This document shows, in pieces, positions 1 through 7,300 of a stretch of 11,820 nucleotides of DNA (position 1 is its first letter; each line of letters opens with the position of its first letter). Source of the stretch: Bacillota bacterium (lineage in GTDB: Bacteria; Bacillota; Clostridia; Christensenellales; CAG-138); the NCBI GenBank assembly GCA_023435855.1, contig JAEZLG010000153.1, positions 1-11,820 on the forward strand, read 5' to 3'. The position numbers and the translations under genes are program-made. The notes beneath the pieces are model-generated. The model did not search any database and was not told the origin of the DNA. It saw nothing but the letters and a program-made list of their open reading frames with translations.

Positions 1-62
1 TCACGGGGAATCCGTTTTCGAAATAAAAAACATTTTATAGGAAGTTTCAGGAGGAAAGAACA
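1..62 (+). promoter_or_regulatory. leader of rpsP with strong ribosome binding site
   Basis: This is an AT-rich stretch ahead of rpsP. AGGAGG at 49-54 lies 8 nt before the ATG at 63 and fixes that start. All three forward frames close before or just inside rpsP (for example TAG at 38-40 and TAA at 24-26), so at most the last few codons of an upstream gene could be present. In this cluster the upstream gene is often ffh, but nothing here is recognisable as Ffh. I see no convincing -35/-10 pair, so the transcript probably starts outside the window. Confidence 0.6.
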
Positions 63-305
63 ATGTTGAAGATCAGGCTGCGCAGGATGGGCGCAAAGAA
101 GGCTCCTTTTTACCGCATCGTAGTGGCGGACTCCCGCGCACCGCGCAACGGCGCTTTTGTTGAGGAAATCGGTTACTACAATCCCTTGACCGACCCCGCT
201 GAGCTCAAGGTAGACAATGACCGCGCCAACCACTGGATTAAGAGCGGCGCGCAGCCCACAGATACCGTACGTGGCCTTCTCAAGAAGTCCGGCGCTCTGC
301 AATAA
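63..305 (+). CDS. rpsP: 30S ribosomal protein S16
   Basis: S16 is a small-subunit protein that binds 16S rRNA and is needed for 30S assembly. The 80-residue product has the expected length. It opens with the family signature MLKIRLRRMGAKKAPFYRIV, followed by VADSRAPRNG and IGYYNPL (residues about 21-42), with the usual basic N-terminal half. The ATG has AGGAGG 8 nt upstream. It is the first gene of the rpsP-khpA-rimM-trmD-rplS cluster. The 34-nt spacer before khpA shows no terminator, so the two are probably on one transcript. Nothing unusual is seen in the protein. The identification is secure from sequence and gene order. Confidence 0.98.
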   Translation: MLKIRLRRMGAKKAPFYRIVVADSRAPRNGAFVEEIGYYNPLTDPAELKVDNDRANHWIKSGAQPTDTVRGLLKKSGALQ

Positions 306-339
306 AATGGAGCTTACTATTTAAACAGGGAGGGACACC

Positions 340-567
340 ATGGGAGAACTGGTCCGTTTTATCGCGATGAATCTCGTGGATAAGCCCGACGAGGTGAAAG
401 TCGTGGAAAAGGAAGGCGAAAATGCCATCATCCTCGAGCTTAGCGTCGCACCCGAAGACATGGGAAAAGTCATCGGCAAGCAGGGGCGTATCGCCAAGGC
501 GATCCGCACCGTGGTAAAAGCGGCTTCCGTTAAAGAAAACCGCAAGTATATCGTGGAGATCGTGTGA
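340..567 (+). CDS. khpA: KH-domain RNA-binding protein KhpA
   Basis: KhpA is a single KH-domain RNA-binding protein. In Gram-positive bacteria it partners with KhpB (Jag/EloR) and affects cell elongation and RNA metabolism. The 75-residue product has the standard length. It carries the RNA-gripping GxxG loop as GKQG at residues 46-49, within DMGKVIGKQGRIAKAIR, between predicted beta strands (residues 28-37 and 68-75). The ATG is preceded by AGGGAGGG (327-334). Its TGA overlaps the GTG start of rimM, and its place between rpsP and rimM is the classic location. Older annotations call it YlqC or UPF0109. The family assignment is firm; the partner KhpB is not in this window. Confidence 0.96.
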   Translation: MGELVRFIAMNLVDKPDEVKVVEKEGENAIILELSVAPEDMGKVIGKQGRIAKAIRTVVKAASVKENRKYIVEIV

Positions 568-1094
568 CGAATGCAAATGACTACCTTCGCGTGGGGCTCA
601 TTTTAAGGCCGCACGGCGTAAAGGGAACAGTAAAACTAATGCCTCTTACCGACGGCGTTTCGCGCTTCTCTTCACTCAAGGATGGCTATCTTGAGCGAAA
701 CGGTGGCTACGAGGCCGTAACAGTTACATGCGAGAACATACGCGGCGACAAAGAGGTGTATGTGCATCTTAGCGGTGTTGACACGCGTGAAGAAGCCGCG
801 CTTTTGCGCGACACGTATCTTTGCGTGGATCGAGCACATGCCGCGAAGCTTCCTAAAGACCGCTATTTCGTAACCGATATTATCGGCTGCGAGGTTTTCG
901 GTACCGATGGTGCAATTTACGGCAAGGTGGAGGAAGTGCTGCAAAACGGTGCGGCGGACGTATACGTCATACGCGGCGAAAAAACGCTCATGATCCCCGT
1001 GCTAAAAAAGCTCTTGCATACTGTGGACGTAAACGCGAAGAAAATTATCCTTGTGAGCGAGGTACTCGAGGAGGTCGGCCTTTTTGAGGATTGA
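564..1094 (+). CDS. rimM: ribosome maturation factor RimM
   Basis: RimM binds ribosomal protein S19 in immature 30S particles and helps fold the 3' domain (head) of 16S rRNA. The 176-residue product has the two expected domains. One is an N-terminal beta barrel (residues about 8-90, opening LRVGLILRPHGVKGTVKL). The other is a C-terminal PRC barrel (about 98-170) with YFVTDIIGCEVF, GAADVYVIRG and MIPVLKKLL. The GTG start at 564 overlaps the khpA stop in a GTGA arrangement. No independent binding site is obvious there, so reinitiation after khpA is likely. The 3' end overlaps trmD by 11 nt. Length, domain order and neighbours all agree. Confidence 0.97.
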   Translation: MTNANDYLRVGLILRPHGVKGTVKLMPLTDGVSRFSSLKDGYLERNGGYEAVTVTCENIRGDKEVYVHLSGVDTREEAALLRDTYLCVDRAHAAKLPKDRYFVTDIIGCEVFGTDGAIYGKVEEVLQNGAADVYVIRGEKTLMIPVLKKLLHTVDVNAKKIILVSEVLEEVGLFED

Positions 1095-1821
1095 TATCCT
1101 GACGCTGTTCCCCGAGATGTTTTCGGGTGTGTTAAATGAAAGCATGCTCGGGCGCGCTGCGCAAAAAGGAATTCTCGAATTTCATTTGCACAACATTCGC
1201 GACTACTCTAGTAGCAAGCACAAGAATGCGGATGATTACCCGTTCGGGGGTGGTGCCGGCATGGTAATGATGCCGCAGCCAATATTCGACTGTCTCGATG
1301 CGGTGGATAAAAACGAGGAAGCCTATCGTGTGGTGCTTGCACCGCGCGGCGAGCCCTTGAGCGTAGATCTTGCAAAAGAGCTTGCGCAAAAGGAAAGACT
1401 TCTGTTTCTGTGCGGGCATTACGAGGGCATAGATGAGCGCGCCATGGGGAAGATGCATAAAGAAGTGTCTATCGGCGACTATGTGCTTACAGGCGGCGAG
1501 CTGCCTGCCATGGTCATGATTGACTGCGTTTCGCGGTTTATTCCGGGGGTATTGGGGAGCGAGGAATCAGCACAGGAGGAATCGTTTTCCGAAGGGCTTC
1601 TGGAATACCCGCAGTACACCCGCCCATCGGATTTCCGAGGGGAGACCGTTCCTGACGTGCTTCTAAACGGTAACCACGCAGCCATCGCGAAGTGGAGAAG
1701 AGAACGCTCGATTGAGACAACTCTCAAAAACCGCCCCGAGCTTTTGACGTCAGTTACACTATCCAAGGCTGAAAAGCTGTTTTTGGAAAGCTTGAAAACG
1801 GGCGAAAAGCCCGAAAAATAA
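1084..1821 (+). CDS. trmD: tRNA (guanine-N1-)-methyltransferase TrmD
   Basis: TrmD transfers a methyl group from S-adenosylmethionine to N1 of G37 in tRNAs, which prevents +1 frameshifting. It is a SPOUT-fold enzyme with a trefoil knot. At 245 residues it is near the usual length. Visible motifs are MRIDILTLFPEMF (1-13), YPFGGGAGM (52-60), GHYEGIDER (111-119), SIGDYVLTGGE (129-139) and SRFIPGVLG (150-158), plus YTRP and LLNGNH further on. The start is TTG: it gives the canonical N-terminus and has AGGAGG (1069-1074) 9 nt upstream, inside rimM. E166 sits where E. coli TrmD has its proposed general base D169. No other anomaly is seen. Confidence 0.97.
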   Translation: MRIDILTLFPEMFSGVLNESMLGRAAQKGILEFHLHNIRDYSSSKHKNADDYPFGGGAGMVMMPQPIFDCLDAVDKNEEAYRVVLAPRGEPLSVDLAKELAQKERLLFLCGHYEGIDERAMGKMHKEVSIGDYVLTGGELPAMVMIDCVSRFIPGVLGSEESAQEESFSEGLLEYPQYTRPSDFRGETVPDVLLNGNHAAIAKWRRERSIETTLKNRPELLTSVTLSKAEKLFLESLKTGEKPEK

Positions 1822-1835
1822 GGCGTTTTTTCGCC

Positions 1836-1864
1836 TTGCAAACACAAATATCGTATGTTATAAT
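1836..1864 (+). promoter_or_regulatory. sigma-A-type promoter for rplS
   Basis: A -35 element TTGCAA (1836-1841, 4 of 6 matches to TTGACA) is separated by exactly 17 nt from a perfect -10 TATAAT (1859-1864). Transcription would start near 1870-1872, about 73 nt before the rplS ATG. It lies immediately after the trmD stop, so L19 can be made independently of the upstream operon. The promoter is inferred from sequence; spacing and match are unusually good. Confidence 0.8.
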
Positions 1865-1870
1865 GGCGCT

Positions 1871-1943
1871 TGTGACAACGGACGGTCCAATGTGAGCAGT
1901 TGAATCGCTTTCACGAACGTCTATGAGGAAGGAGAAGACAATA
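1871..1943 (+). promoter_or_regulatory. structured 5' leader of rplS (candidate L19 leader)
   Basis: The predicted leader can fold into a two-part stem. GGACG (1880-1884) can pair with CGTCT (1918-1922, one G-U). Within it GTGA (1892-1895) pairs with TCAC (1911-1914), and this can extend by GC (1896-1897) with GC (1907-1908) across a small bulge. AAGGAG (1929-1934) follows and fixes the ATG at 1944 with a 9-nt spacing. Autoregulatory L19 leader RNAs are known upstream of rplS in Bacillota. Whether this one belongs to that family is my inference from position and pairing, not from a consensus match. Confidence 0.45.
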
Positions 1944-2297
1944 ATGTCTGACATCATCAGGGAACTTGAAAAGGAACAACTGCGCACCGACCTGCCTCGC
2001 TTGCAGGTGGGCGATACCGTCCGCGTATTCGTGAAGGTTATCGAAGGCACGCGCGAGAGGCTCCAGAACTTTGAAGGGGTCGTCACCAAAATACAAGGCG
2101 GCGCCGTACGCAAATCCTTTACCGTCCGCAGAATTTCCTACGGCGTGGGTGTAGAGCGTACATTCCCGTACAACAGCCCCCGTATCGGCCGCATCGAAGT
2201 ACTCCGCCACGGTAAGGTCCGCAGAGCGAAACTCTTCTATCTGCGTAAACTCTCCGGCAAGGCCGCGAAGATTGTGGAACGCATCGAGGAAAAATAA
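1944..2297 (+). CDS. rplS: 50S ribosomal protein L19
   Basis: L19 is a large-subunit protein at the 30S-50S interface, contributing to an intersubunit bridge. From the ATG at 1944 the product is 117 residues, close to the 115 of E. coli L19. Family features include DTVRVFVKVIEGTRERLQ, FEGVV, GVGVERTFP and the basic KVRRAKLFYLRKLSGKAA near the C-terminus. An earlier in-frame ATG at 1923 would add seven residues. I reject it because it lies upstream of the AAGGAG (1929-1934) that is properly spaced to 1944, and because MSDIIRELEKEQ is a normal L19 N-terminus. It has its own promoter and leader, and a hairpin follows the stop. Confidence 0.97.
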   Translation: MSDIIRELEKEQLRTDLPRLQVGDTVRVFVKVIEGTRERLQNFEGVVTKIQGGAVRKSFTVRRISYGVGVERTFPYNSPRIGRIEVLRHGKVRRAKLFYLRKLSGKAAKIVERIEEK

Positions 2298-2320
2298 GTT
2301 TTTCGTATTGAGAGGCAAAG

Positions 2321-2358
2321 CCCCTGCCGCCGGTTTGAAACGGCCGCGGGGGTTTCTC
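2321..2358 (+). terminator. GC-rich hairpin after rplS, weak intrinsic terminator
   Basis: Arms 2321-2332 and 2341-2352 pair at 11 of 12 positions (one C-C mismatch, one G-U) around an 8-nt loop, GTTTGAAA. The stem is very GC-rich. Only TTT precedes CTCG on the 3' side, so the U-tract is too short for a strong terminator. Flanking GAG and CTC could lengthen the stem. It may be an attenuator or mRNA-end stabiliser that lowers expression of rbgA relative to L19. Confidence 0.55.
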
Positions 2359-2374
2359 GATATAGAAGCATGTT

Positions 2375-2382
2375 AAAGGGTG
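2375..2382 (+). promoter_or_regulatory. ribosome binding site deciding the rbgA start
   Basis: AAAGGGTG ends 6 nt before the TTG at 2389. A GTG at 2380, which would add three residues, lies inside this site and has no other binding site of its own. The TTG is therefore the better start. Confidence 0.7.
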
Positions 2383-2388
2383 ATTGAG

Positions 2389-3255
2389 TTGCAGATAAAT
2401 TGGTACCCGGGGCATATGGCGAAGGCTCGCCGTATGTTGTCAGAAAACTTAAAGCTCATCGACGTGGTGGTGGAGCTCGTGGACGCGCGCGCACCTCTTG
2501 CTACGCGAAATCCGGATTTTGATGATCTATTTGCTGCGAAGGACAGGGTTGTTGTGCTCAATAAGAGCGATCTCGCCTCACCGGAGGGCAACAAACTTTG
2601 GGTGGAGTATTATAAAAAGGAAAATATTAAGGCGGTGGAATTTGTTTCGACCGCACCGAACAAGCGCGGTGCAGCGGTGGCACTCATTGAGAACGCAGCG
2701 GCCGACAAGGTAAAAAGAATGCGCGAAAAGGGCGTTAATAAAACCGTACGCGCCATGATTGTCGGCATTCCAAACGTGGGGAAATCCACCTTCATCAACC
2801 GCATCGCAGGTGTGAATCGTGCACAAACAGGGGATAAGCCCGGTGTAACGAAGGGCAAGCAATGGGTGAAGATTACACCGTATCTCGAGCTTATGGATAC
2901 CCCGGGGCTTCTTTGGCCCAAGCTCGAAAACGAGGTTTTAGCGCGCCATCTTGCTTACATAGGCTCCATTAACGACGAGACGATGGACGTAGAAACACTT
3001 ACACTGCATCTGCTTATCGATCTTAACAAGCTTTGTCCGAATTTACTGTCCGAGCGCTATAAAAAAATTGAGTCTGAAACTCCAGACGAGGCACTACTTG
3101 AGGCGGTAGCCAAAAGCCGGGGCTTTGTTATGCGAGGCGGTGGGTACGATACCTTACGCGCAGCCAGGATTGTGCTCGACGAGTACCGCGGCGGCAAGAT
3201 AGCCCGCGTCACACTCGAGTCGCCGGACTTTTTAATCGGAGCGGAGCATGGCTAA
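2389..3255 (+). CDS. rbgA: ribosome biogenesis GTPase RbgA (YlqF)
   Basis: RbgA is a circularly permuted GTPase that drives a late step of 50S assembly, including incorporation of late-binding proteins such as L16. The 288-residue product (B. subtilis YlqF is 282) shows the permuted motif order: G4 NKSD (58-61), then G1 GIPNVGKST (126-134), then G3 DTPG (170-173), followed by a C-terminal helical domain. Starting at the TTG gives MQINWYPGHMAKARR. This lines up residue for residue with MTIQWFPGHMAKARR of B. subtilis and places the catalytic histidine at H9. It overlaps rnhB by 8 nt. The assignment is secure. Confidence 0.96.
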   Translation: MQINWYPGHMAKARRMLSENLKLIDVVVELVDARAPLATRNPDFDDLFAAKDRVVVLNKSDLASPEGNKLWVEYYKKENIKAVEFVSTAPNKRGAAVALIENAAADKVKRMREKGVNKTVRAMIVGIPNVGKSTFINRIAGVNRAQTGDKPGVTKGKQWVKITPYLELMDTPGLLWPKLENEVLARHLAYIGSINDETMDVETLTLHLLIDLNKLCPNLLSERYKKIESETPDEALLEAVAKSRGFVMRGGGYDTLRAARIVLDEYRGGKIARVTLESPDFLIGAEHG

Positions 3256-3889
3256 AGCAAAGGAAGCCGAAAGGCTGCATGCTATAACAGCCTTCGAACG
3301 TTCCTACTGGGAAAAGGGCATTTTCCCGGCGGGCATGGATGAAGTGGGGCGCGGCCCTCTTGCCGGGCCGGTGTACGCCGCCTGCGTGATGCTGCCGCAA
3401 GATACTCTTATTGAAGGCGTGAATGACTCAAAAAAGCTTTCCGAATTGAAGCGCGAAGCACTGTACCCGATTATTAAAGAACGCGCTATAGCCTTTGGTA
3501 TTGGTACGGCAGATGAACAAGAAATCGACGGACTCAACATTCTAAATGCAACCAAGCTCGCCTTTCAAAGGGCATATCAAAGCATGGCATTTCCTTGTAC
3601 AACGATATTGGTGGACGCTGTGAAAGGCCTCATGATCGACGCAGAACAGGTGCCGCTCATCCATGGAGATGCGATAAGTTACCTTATTGCGGCGGCTTCC
3701 ATACTCGCCAAGGTGGAACGTGACAACTATATGAAAGAGCTTGATGTGCTTTACCCGCAATACGGTTTTAAGGAGCATAAGGGTTACGGAACCAAAAAGC
3801 ATATCGAAGCGTTAAAGAAGTATGGGCCCTGTCCTGCGCATAGAAGGAGCTTTATCGGGAATTTCTGTGAGGGCAAGAATGAACGCTAA
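3248..3889 (+). CDS. rnhB: ribonuclease HII
   Basis: RNase HII cuts the RNA strand of RNA-DNA hybrids and starts removal of single ribonucleotides from DNA. The 213-residue product has GMDEVGRGPLAGPV (29-42), holding the catalytic pair D31/E32 and the GRG loop (34-36). It also has NDSKKLS (59-65), D123 in LVDAV, and D141 in HGDAISYLIAAASILAKVERD, giving the four acidic metal ligands. Position 33 is Val where Ala is usual, a mild change. The ATG lies within the end of rbgA and has GGAG at 3238-3241. The 3' end overlaps yraN by 11 nt, so rbgA, rnhB and yraN probably form one coupled unit. Confidence 0.97.
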   Translation: MAKAKEAERLHAITAFERSYWEKGIFPAGMDEVGRGPLAGPVYAACVMLPQDTLIEGVNDSKKLSELKREALYPIIKERAIAFGIGTADEQEIDGLNILNATKLAFQRAYQSMAFPCTTILVDAVKGLMIDAEQVPLIHGDAISYLIAAASILAKVERDNYMKELDVLYPQYGFKEHKGYGTKKHIEALKKYGPCPAHRRSFIGNFCEGKNER

Positions 3890-4232
3890 ACGTACTTTAG
3901 GGAATACGGGGGAGGATGCCGCTCTTAAGTATTTAAAAAAATATGGCTACGCGCTTATGACGAGGAATTACCGCGCGGAGCGCTGTGAGATAGACCTTAT
4001 CATGCGTGACGGTAAAACCGTTGTGTTTGTGGAGGTGAAGGCGCGCACAGGCGACCGCTATGGCCTTGGGCGGGAAGCCGTGACAGCTGTAAAACAAGAG
4101 AATATACTTCGCGCTGCCAAGCACTACCTTATGAAAAACAGGCTTTTTCAATCTCCCGTACGATTTGACGTGGCCGAGTTTGACGCTGCGACGGGTACGG
4201 TCGTGCATATCACAAACGCGTTTGGCGAATAA
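3879..4232 (+). CDS. yraN: YraN/UPF0102 family nuclease-like protein
   Basis: This is a small predicted endonuclease-fold protein of the UPF0102 family. Its cellular role is not settled, though it is associated with DNA processing genes. The 117-residue product has the N-terminal signature LGNTGEDAALKYL (7-19). The core CEIDLIMRDGKTVVFVEVKAR (36-56) contains the restriction-nuclease-like acidic residues E37 and D39 and the E52-V-K54 motif. Cys36 replaces the usual Gly of GEIDLI. The ATG at 3879 is favoured, with GTGAGGG 5 nt upstream. A GTG at 3867 would add four residues and cannot be excluded. It overlaps rnhB, and comM normally lies nearby downstream. Confidence 0.9.
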   Translation: MNAKRTLGNTGEDAALKYLKKYGYALMTRNYRAERCEIDLIMRDGKTVVFVEVKARTGDRYGLGREAVTAVKQENILRAAKHYLMKNRLFQSPVRFDVAEFDAATGTVVHITNAFGE

Positions 4233-4241
4233 CACAAATCG

Positions 4242-4247
4242 TATAAT
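4242..4247 (+). promoter_or_regulatory. candidate -10 element upstream of the glycosyltransferase gene
   Basis: A perfect TATAAT lies 9 nt after the yraN stop, but no good -35 lies at the proper distance (CGTTTG at 17-nt spacing). If used, the transcript would begin before or within the inverted repeat at 4251-4286. Confidence 0.35.
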
Positions 4248-4250
4248 TTA

Positions 4251-4286
4251 AACTTTTCTTGGCAATATGTGCCAACATGGAAAGTT
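4251..4286. repeat. long inverted repeat between yraN and the glycosyltransferase gene
   Basis: AACTTTTC (4251-4258) and TTGGCA (4259-4264) form the left arm. TGCCAA (4270-4275), a 3-nt CAT bulge and GGAAAGTT (4279-4286) form the right arm. Fourteen pairs are possible, including one G-T, around the loop ATATG. No T-run follows on either strand, so it is not a typical intrinsic terminator. It could be an operator, a leader hairpin, or a factor-assisted end for the yraN transcript. Confidence 0.6.
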
Positions 4287-4287
4287 A

Positions 4288-4296
4288 TGGTATCAT
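4288..4296 (+). promoter_or_regulatory. candidate extended -10 promoter for the glycosyltransferase gene
   Basis: TGGTATCAT fits the extended -10 pattern TGnTATAAT with one mismatch. No clear -35 is seen 16-18 nt upstream, where the inverted repeat lies instead. A start near 4303 would give a leader of about 40 nt before the ATG at 4342. Overlap of the repeat with the -35 zone would suit repressor or activator control, but this is inference. Confidence 0.4.
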
Positions 4297-4341
4297 ATTG
4301 GTTAGTATCTTTAGTACGTATGAGTTGAGGTTCTAAACGCT

Positions 4342-7300
4342 ATGCGAAGGCTTTTTGCCGCATTGGCTGTCATTGTATTGGTATTTACGCCGATAGTCTC
4401 CTCCCTTGCAGAAGACGAGCTTGCTTATAACGGAAGCTTTTTAGAGTTGAATGAGGAAAGCGCGCTTCCTGAGGGTTGGTATTTTGAAGCGTGGTATGAT
4501 ACCGATGAGGACAGGCTCGTTGAAACGATTGCTAAAGAGGAAGGCAATCTTGTACATATCGCCAACTACATCGAAAACGACGTTAGGCTTTGCCAAACCA
4601 TTGCGGTAAAGCCCGAATCCTATTATTTATTATCCTGTGATGTTAAGTCTGTAAATGTGGAAGGTGGCGCGGGAGCGAACATCTCGGTACGGGATTCGTT
4701 TGCATATGCTGCAGCGCCGTTTAACGCCACAGAATTTACACGCATTACACTTGCGGGAAAAACCGGCAGCGATCAGGAGACACTAACCGTATGTATACGC
4801 TTGGGCGGGTACAGCGAACTATCGACAGGCGATGCGTATTTCTCGAATTTCAGCCTTGTGAAGCTTACTGCTGCGCCTGCGGGAGAGATTTCGGATTTTT
4901 CACCTGTTGCTGCACAGGAAAATGTTGGGGATGAAACATCAGACGAAGGCAAGGTGCCTTTTATAGGCCCCATGATACTTTCGGCTGCGCTTTTCGGCAT
5001 ATTTTTTGCGCTTTTGTATAAACGATATTTTGTTCGCCGCCCGCTTAATACGAACGAAGACGATAAGAATGCTGCACCTTTGATAGCAAGTCTTGTGCTG
5101 TTTGCGTTACTTTTTCGCACGCTGCTTTCCTTTGTGTTTTTCGGACACCCAACCGACATTGCCTGCTTCATGTCATGGTCAAACAGCATGGTTGAATACG
5201 GCCCGTCGGGTTTTTACGAGCTGGCCGGCTTTGCAGATTACCCACCGGGCTACATGTATATTTTATGGTTGATGGGGCTTATCGCGCGGCTTTTCAACCT
5301 GTCGTACGGCAGCGCCGGTTTTGCGCTTTTGGTTAAGCTTCCGTCGATTATTGCTGATCTTGCTGCCGCATACATCGTCTATAAGCTTGCCAAAAAACGT
5401 TTTACCCTGAAAACTTCACTCCTTCTTGCGGCACTTGTCGCGTTTAACCCTACGATGGCGTTTGTATCCGGCGCGTGGGGGCAGATCGATCAACTTCTTG
5501 CGATTGGACTGCTTGCGGTCATATGGCTGTTCCTTGAAAAGAAAATCGTATTGGCAGGGCTTGTATACGGGTTTGTAATTTTATTAAAACCACAGGCGCT
5601 CATGGCCGGGCCGTTAATTGCCGTGGCGTATTTTGCCTATCTTAAGGATTTTGGCTTCAAAAATATAGTAAAGGTCATAACAGCGGTACTTGGTGCGCTT
5701 GCGGTAATCGTACTGTTTGCGCTGCCCTTTACGGGTAACCAGGAACCGTTCTGGCTCCTCGATAAGTATTTTTCCACAGCGACCTCATACCCCTACGCGA
5801 GCGTGGAGGCGTTTAATCTATTCGCGCTGTTTGGCGGCAACTGGAAAAGTGTTGATAGCACATTCCTCTTTTTCAGCTATGGCACATGGGGTACGATATT
5901 CATTCTTGTAAGCGTTGTGTTTGCGTCTGTGCTTTATTTAAAGGGACGAAAGCGCGAACCGCACGCCCTCACATTAAGCGCGGCATTTTTAATCGCAGCG
6001 CTATTCACCCTTGGGCAATACATGCATGAAAGGTATCTGTTCCCGACACTTTTGCTTCTTCTCGTTGCGTTTACCCAATATAAGGACAAGCGCTTAATCG
6101 GTGCGTATGGCTTCCTTTCTGTCTCCATGCTGTTAAATGTCTTAGCGGCATTCGTAATCGTGGATCACCAGTACGCACGCGGCACGGAGTATGACGCATT
6201 GACGCTTGCGGGCTCCGCACTCAATGTTGCAGGCTTTATCTACATGACGGTCGTTTGCTCTAAAATTTGCTTAAAAGGCGATATTTCCGAAGCACAGACG
6301 GGGGAGCCTCTCATTAAGGAATTATCTTTGCAAAAACCTCTTCAAAAGCAGCGATTCAGAAGAATCGATCATCTTCTTTGCTGGGGGCTTACCGCTGTTT
6401 ATGCGGTTATAGCGCTTTTAAACCTCGGCACTTTGCAAGCGCCCGAGACCGTTTGGAAAGGCCAGAAAGACGATACGGTGGAGCTTAGTTTACAAAGCGA
6501 AACCGCTTTAAGCGATATCCGCGTATTTGGAGGTTTATACGACGGTATTGTCTCGATTGCTGCGTCCGACGGTACAACGCTTACCTATCAGGAAGACAAC
6601 GGCGATATGTTCCGCTGGAAAAGCATCGGCGGGGAAGATTTCCTGACGGACTCGCTTACCCTTACGGTTACGAGCGGCAAAGTATGGTTTAACGAAATTG
6701 CGGTGTTTGACGAAGAGGGAAATTTTGTACCCTTGCTGGCAAGTTTAGGTGGGGAAACACTTGTTGACGAGCCGGATGAGGTGCCTATTAAAGATTCCTA
6801 CCTAAACGGCATGTATTTTGACGAACTCTATCATGCCCGCACCGCTTACGAGCATTTGCACGGCATCAAACCGTACGAAAACTCGCATCCTCCGTTAGGC
6901 AAAGTATTCATCATGCTTGGGATCGCCTTATTCGGGATGAATGCTTTCGGATGGCGTATCGTTGGCACTGTATTTGGCATTTTCATGGTGCCGATTTTCT
7001 ACCTGTTTGCGAAGCAACTCTTTAAAAAGGCTGAGTATGCGTTTTTGGCAGCGGGGCTTTTTACATTTGACTTTATGCATTTTGTTCAGACACGCATCGC
7101 CACCATAGACGTATACGGCGTGTTCTTCATTTTGCTGATGTTCTACTTCATGTACCGCTACTACACAATGAGCTTTCATTTGGAGCCGCTTAAAAAGACG
7201 CTTTGGCCGTTGGCGCTTTCGGGTATCTTCTTCGGGCTTGGCGCGGCGAGCAAATGGATATGCATTTATGCAGGCGCCGGGCTTGCGGTGATTTTCTTCA

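Noticed and set aside
1132..1458. Long reverse-strand open frames opposite trmD, rbgA, comM and other genes
   Set aside because: They lie wholly opposite confidently assigned genes, show no recognisable domain, and have no supporting ribosome binding site; they are coding shadows.
1820..1837. Intrinsic terminator after trmD
   Set aside because: The T6 run lies in the loop, not after the stem, so it cannot act as a release U-tract for + strand transcription.
1923..1943. Earlier ATG for rplS at 1923 adding seven residues
   Set aside because: It lies upstream of the AAGGAG that is properly spaced to the ATG at 1944, and the added residues are not part of the L19 family N-terminus.
3822..3878. 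N-terminal extension of YraN inside rnhB
   Set aside because: The added residues do not resemble the family, and the ATG at 3879 gives the expected length with a nearby binding site.
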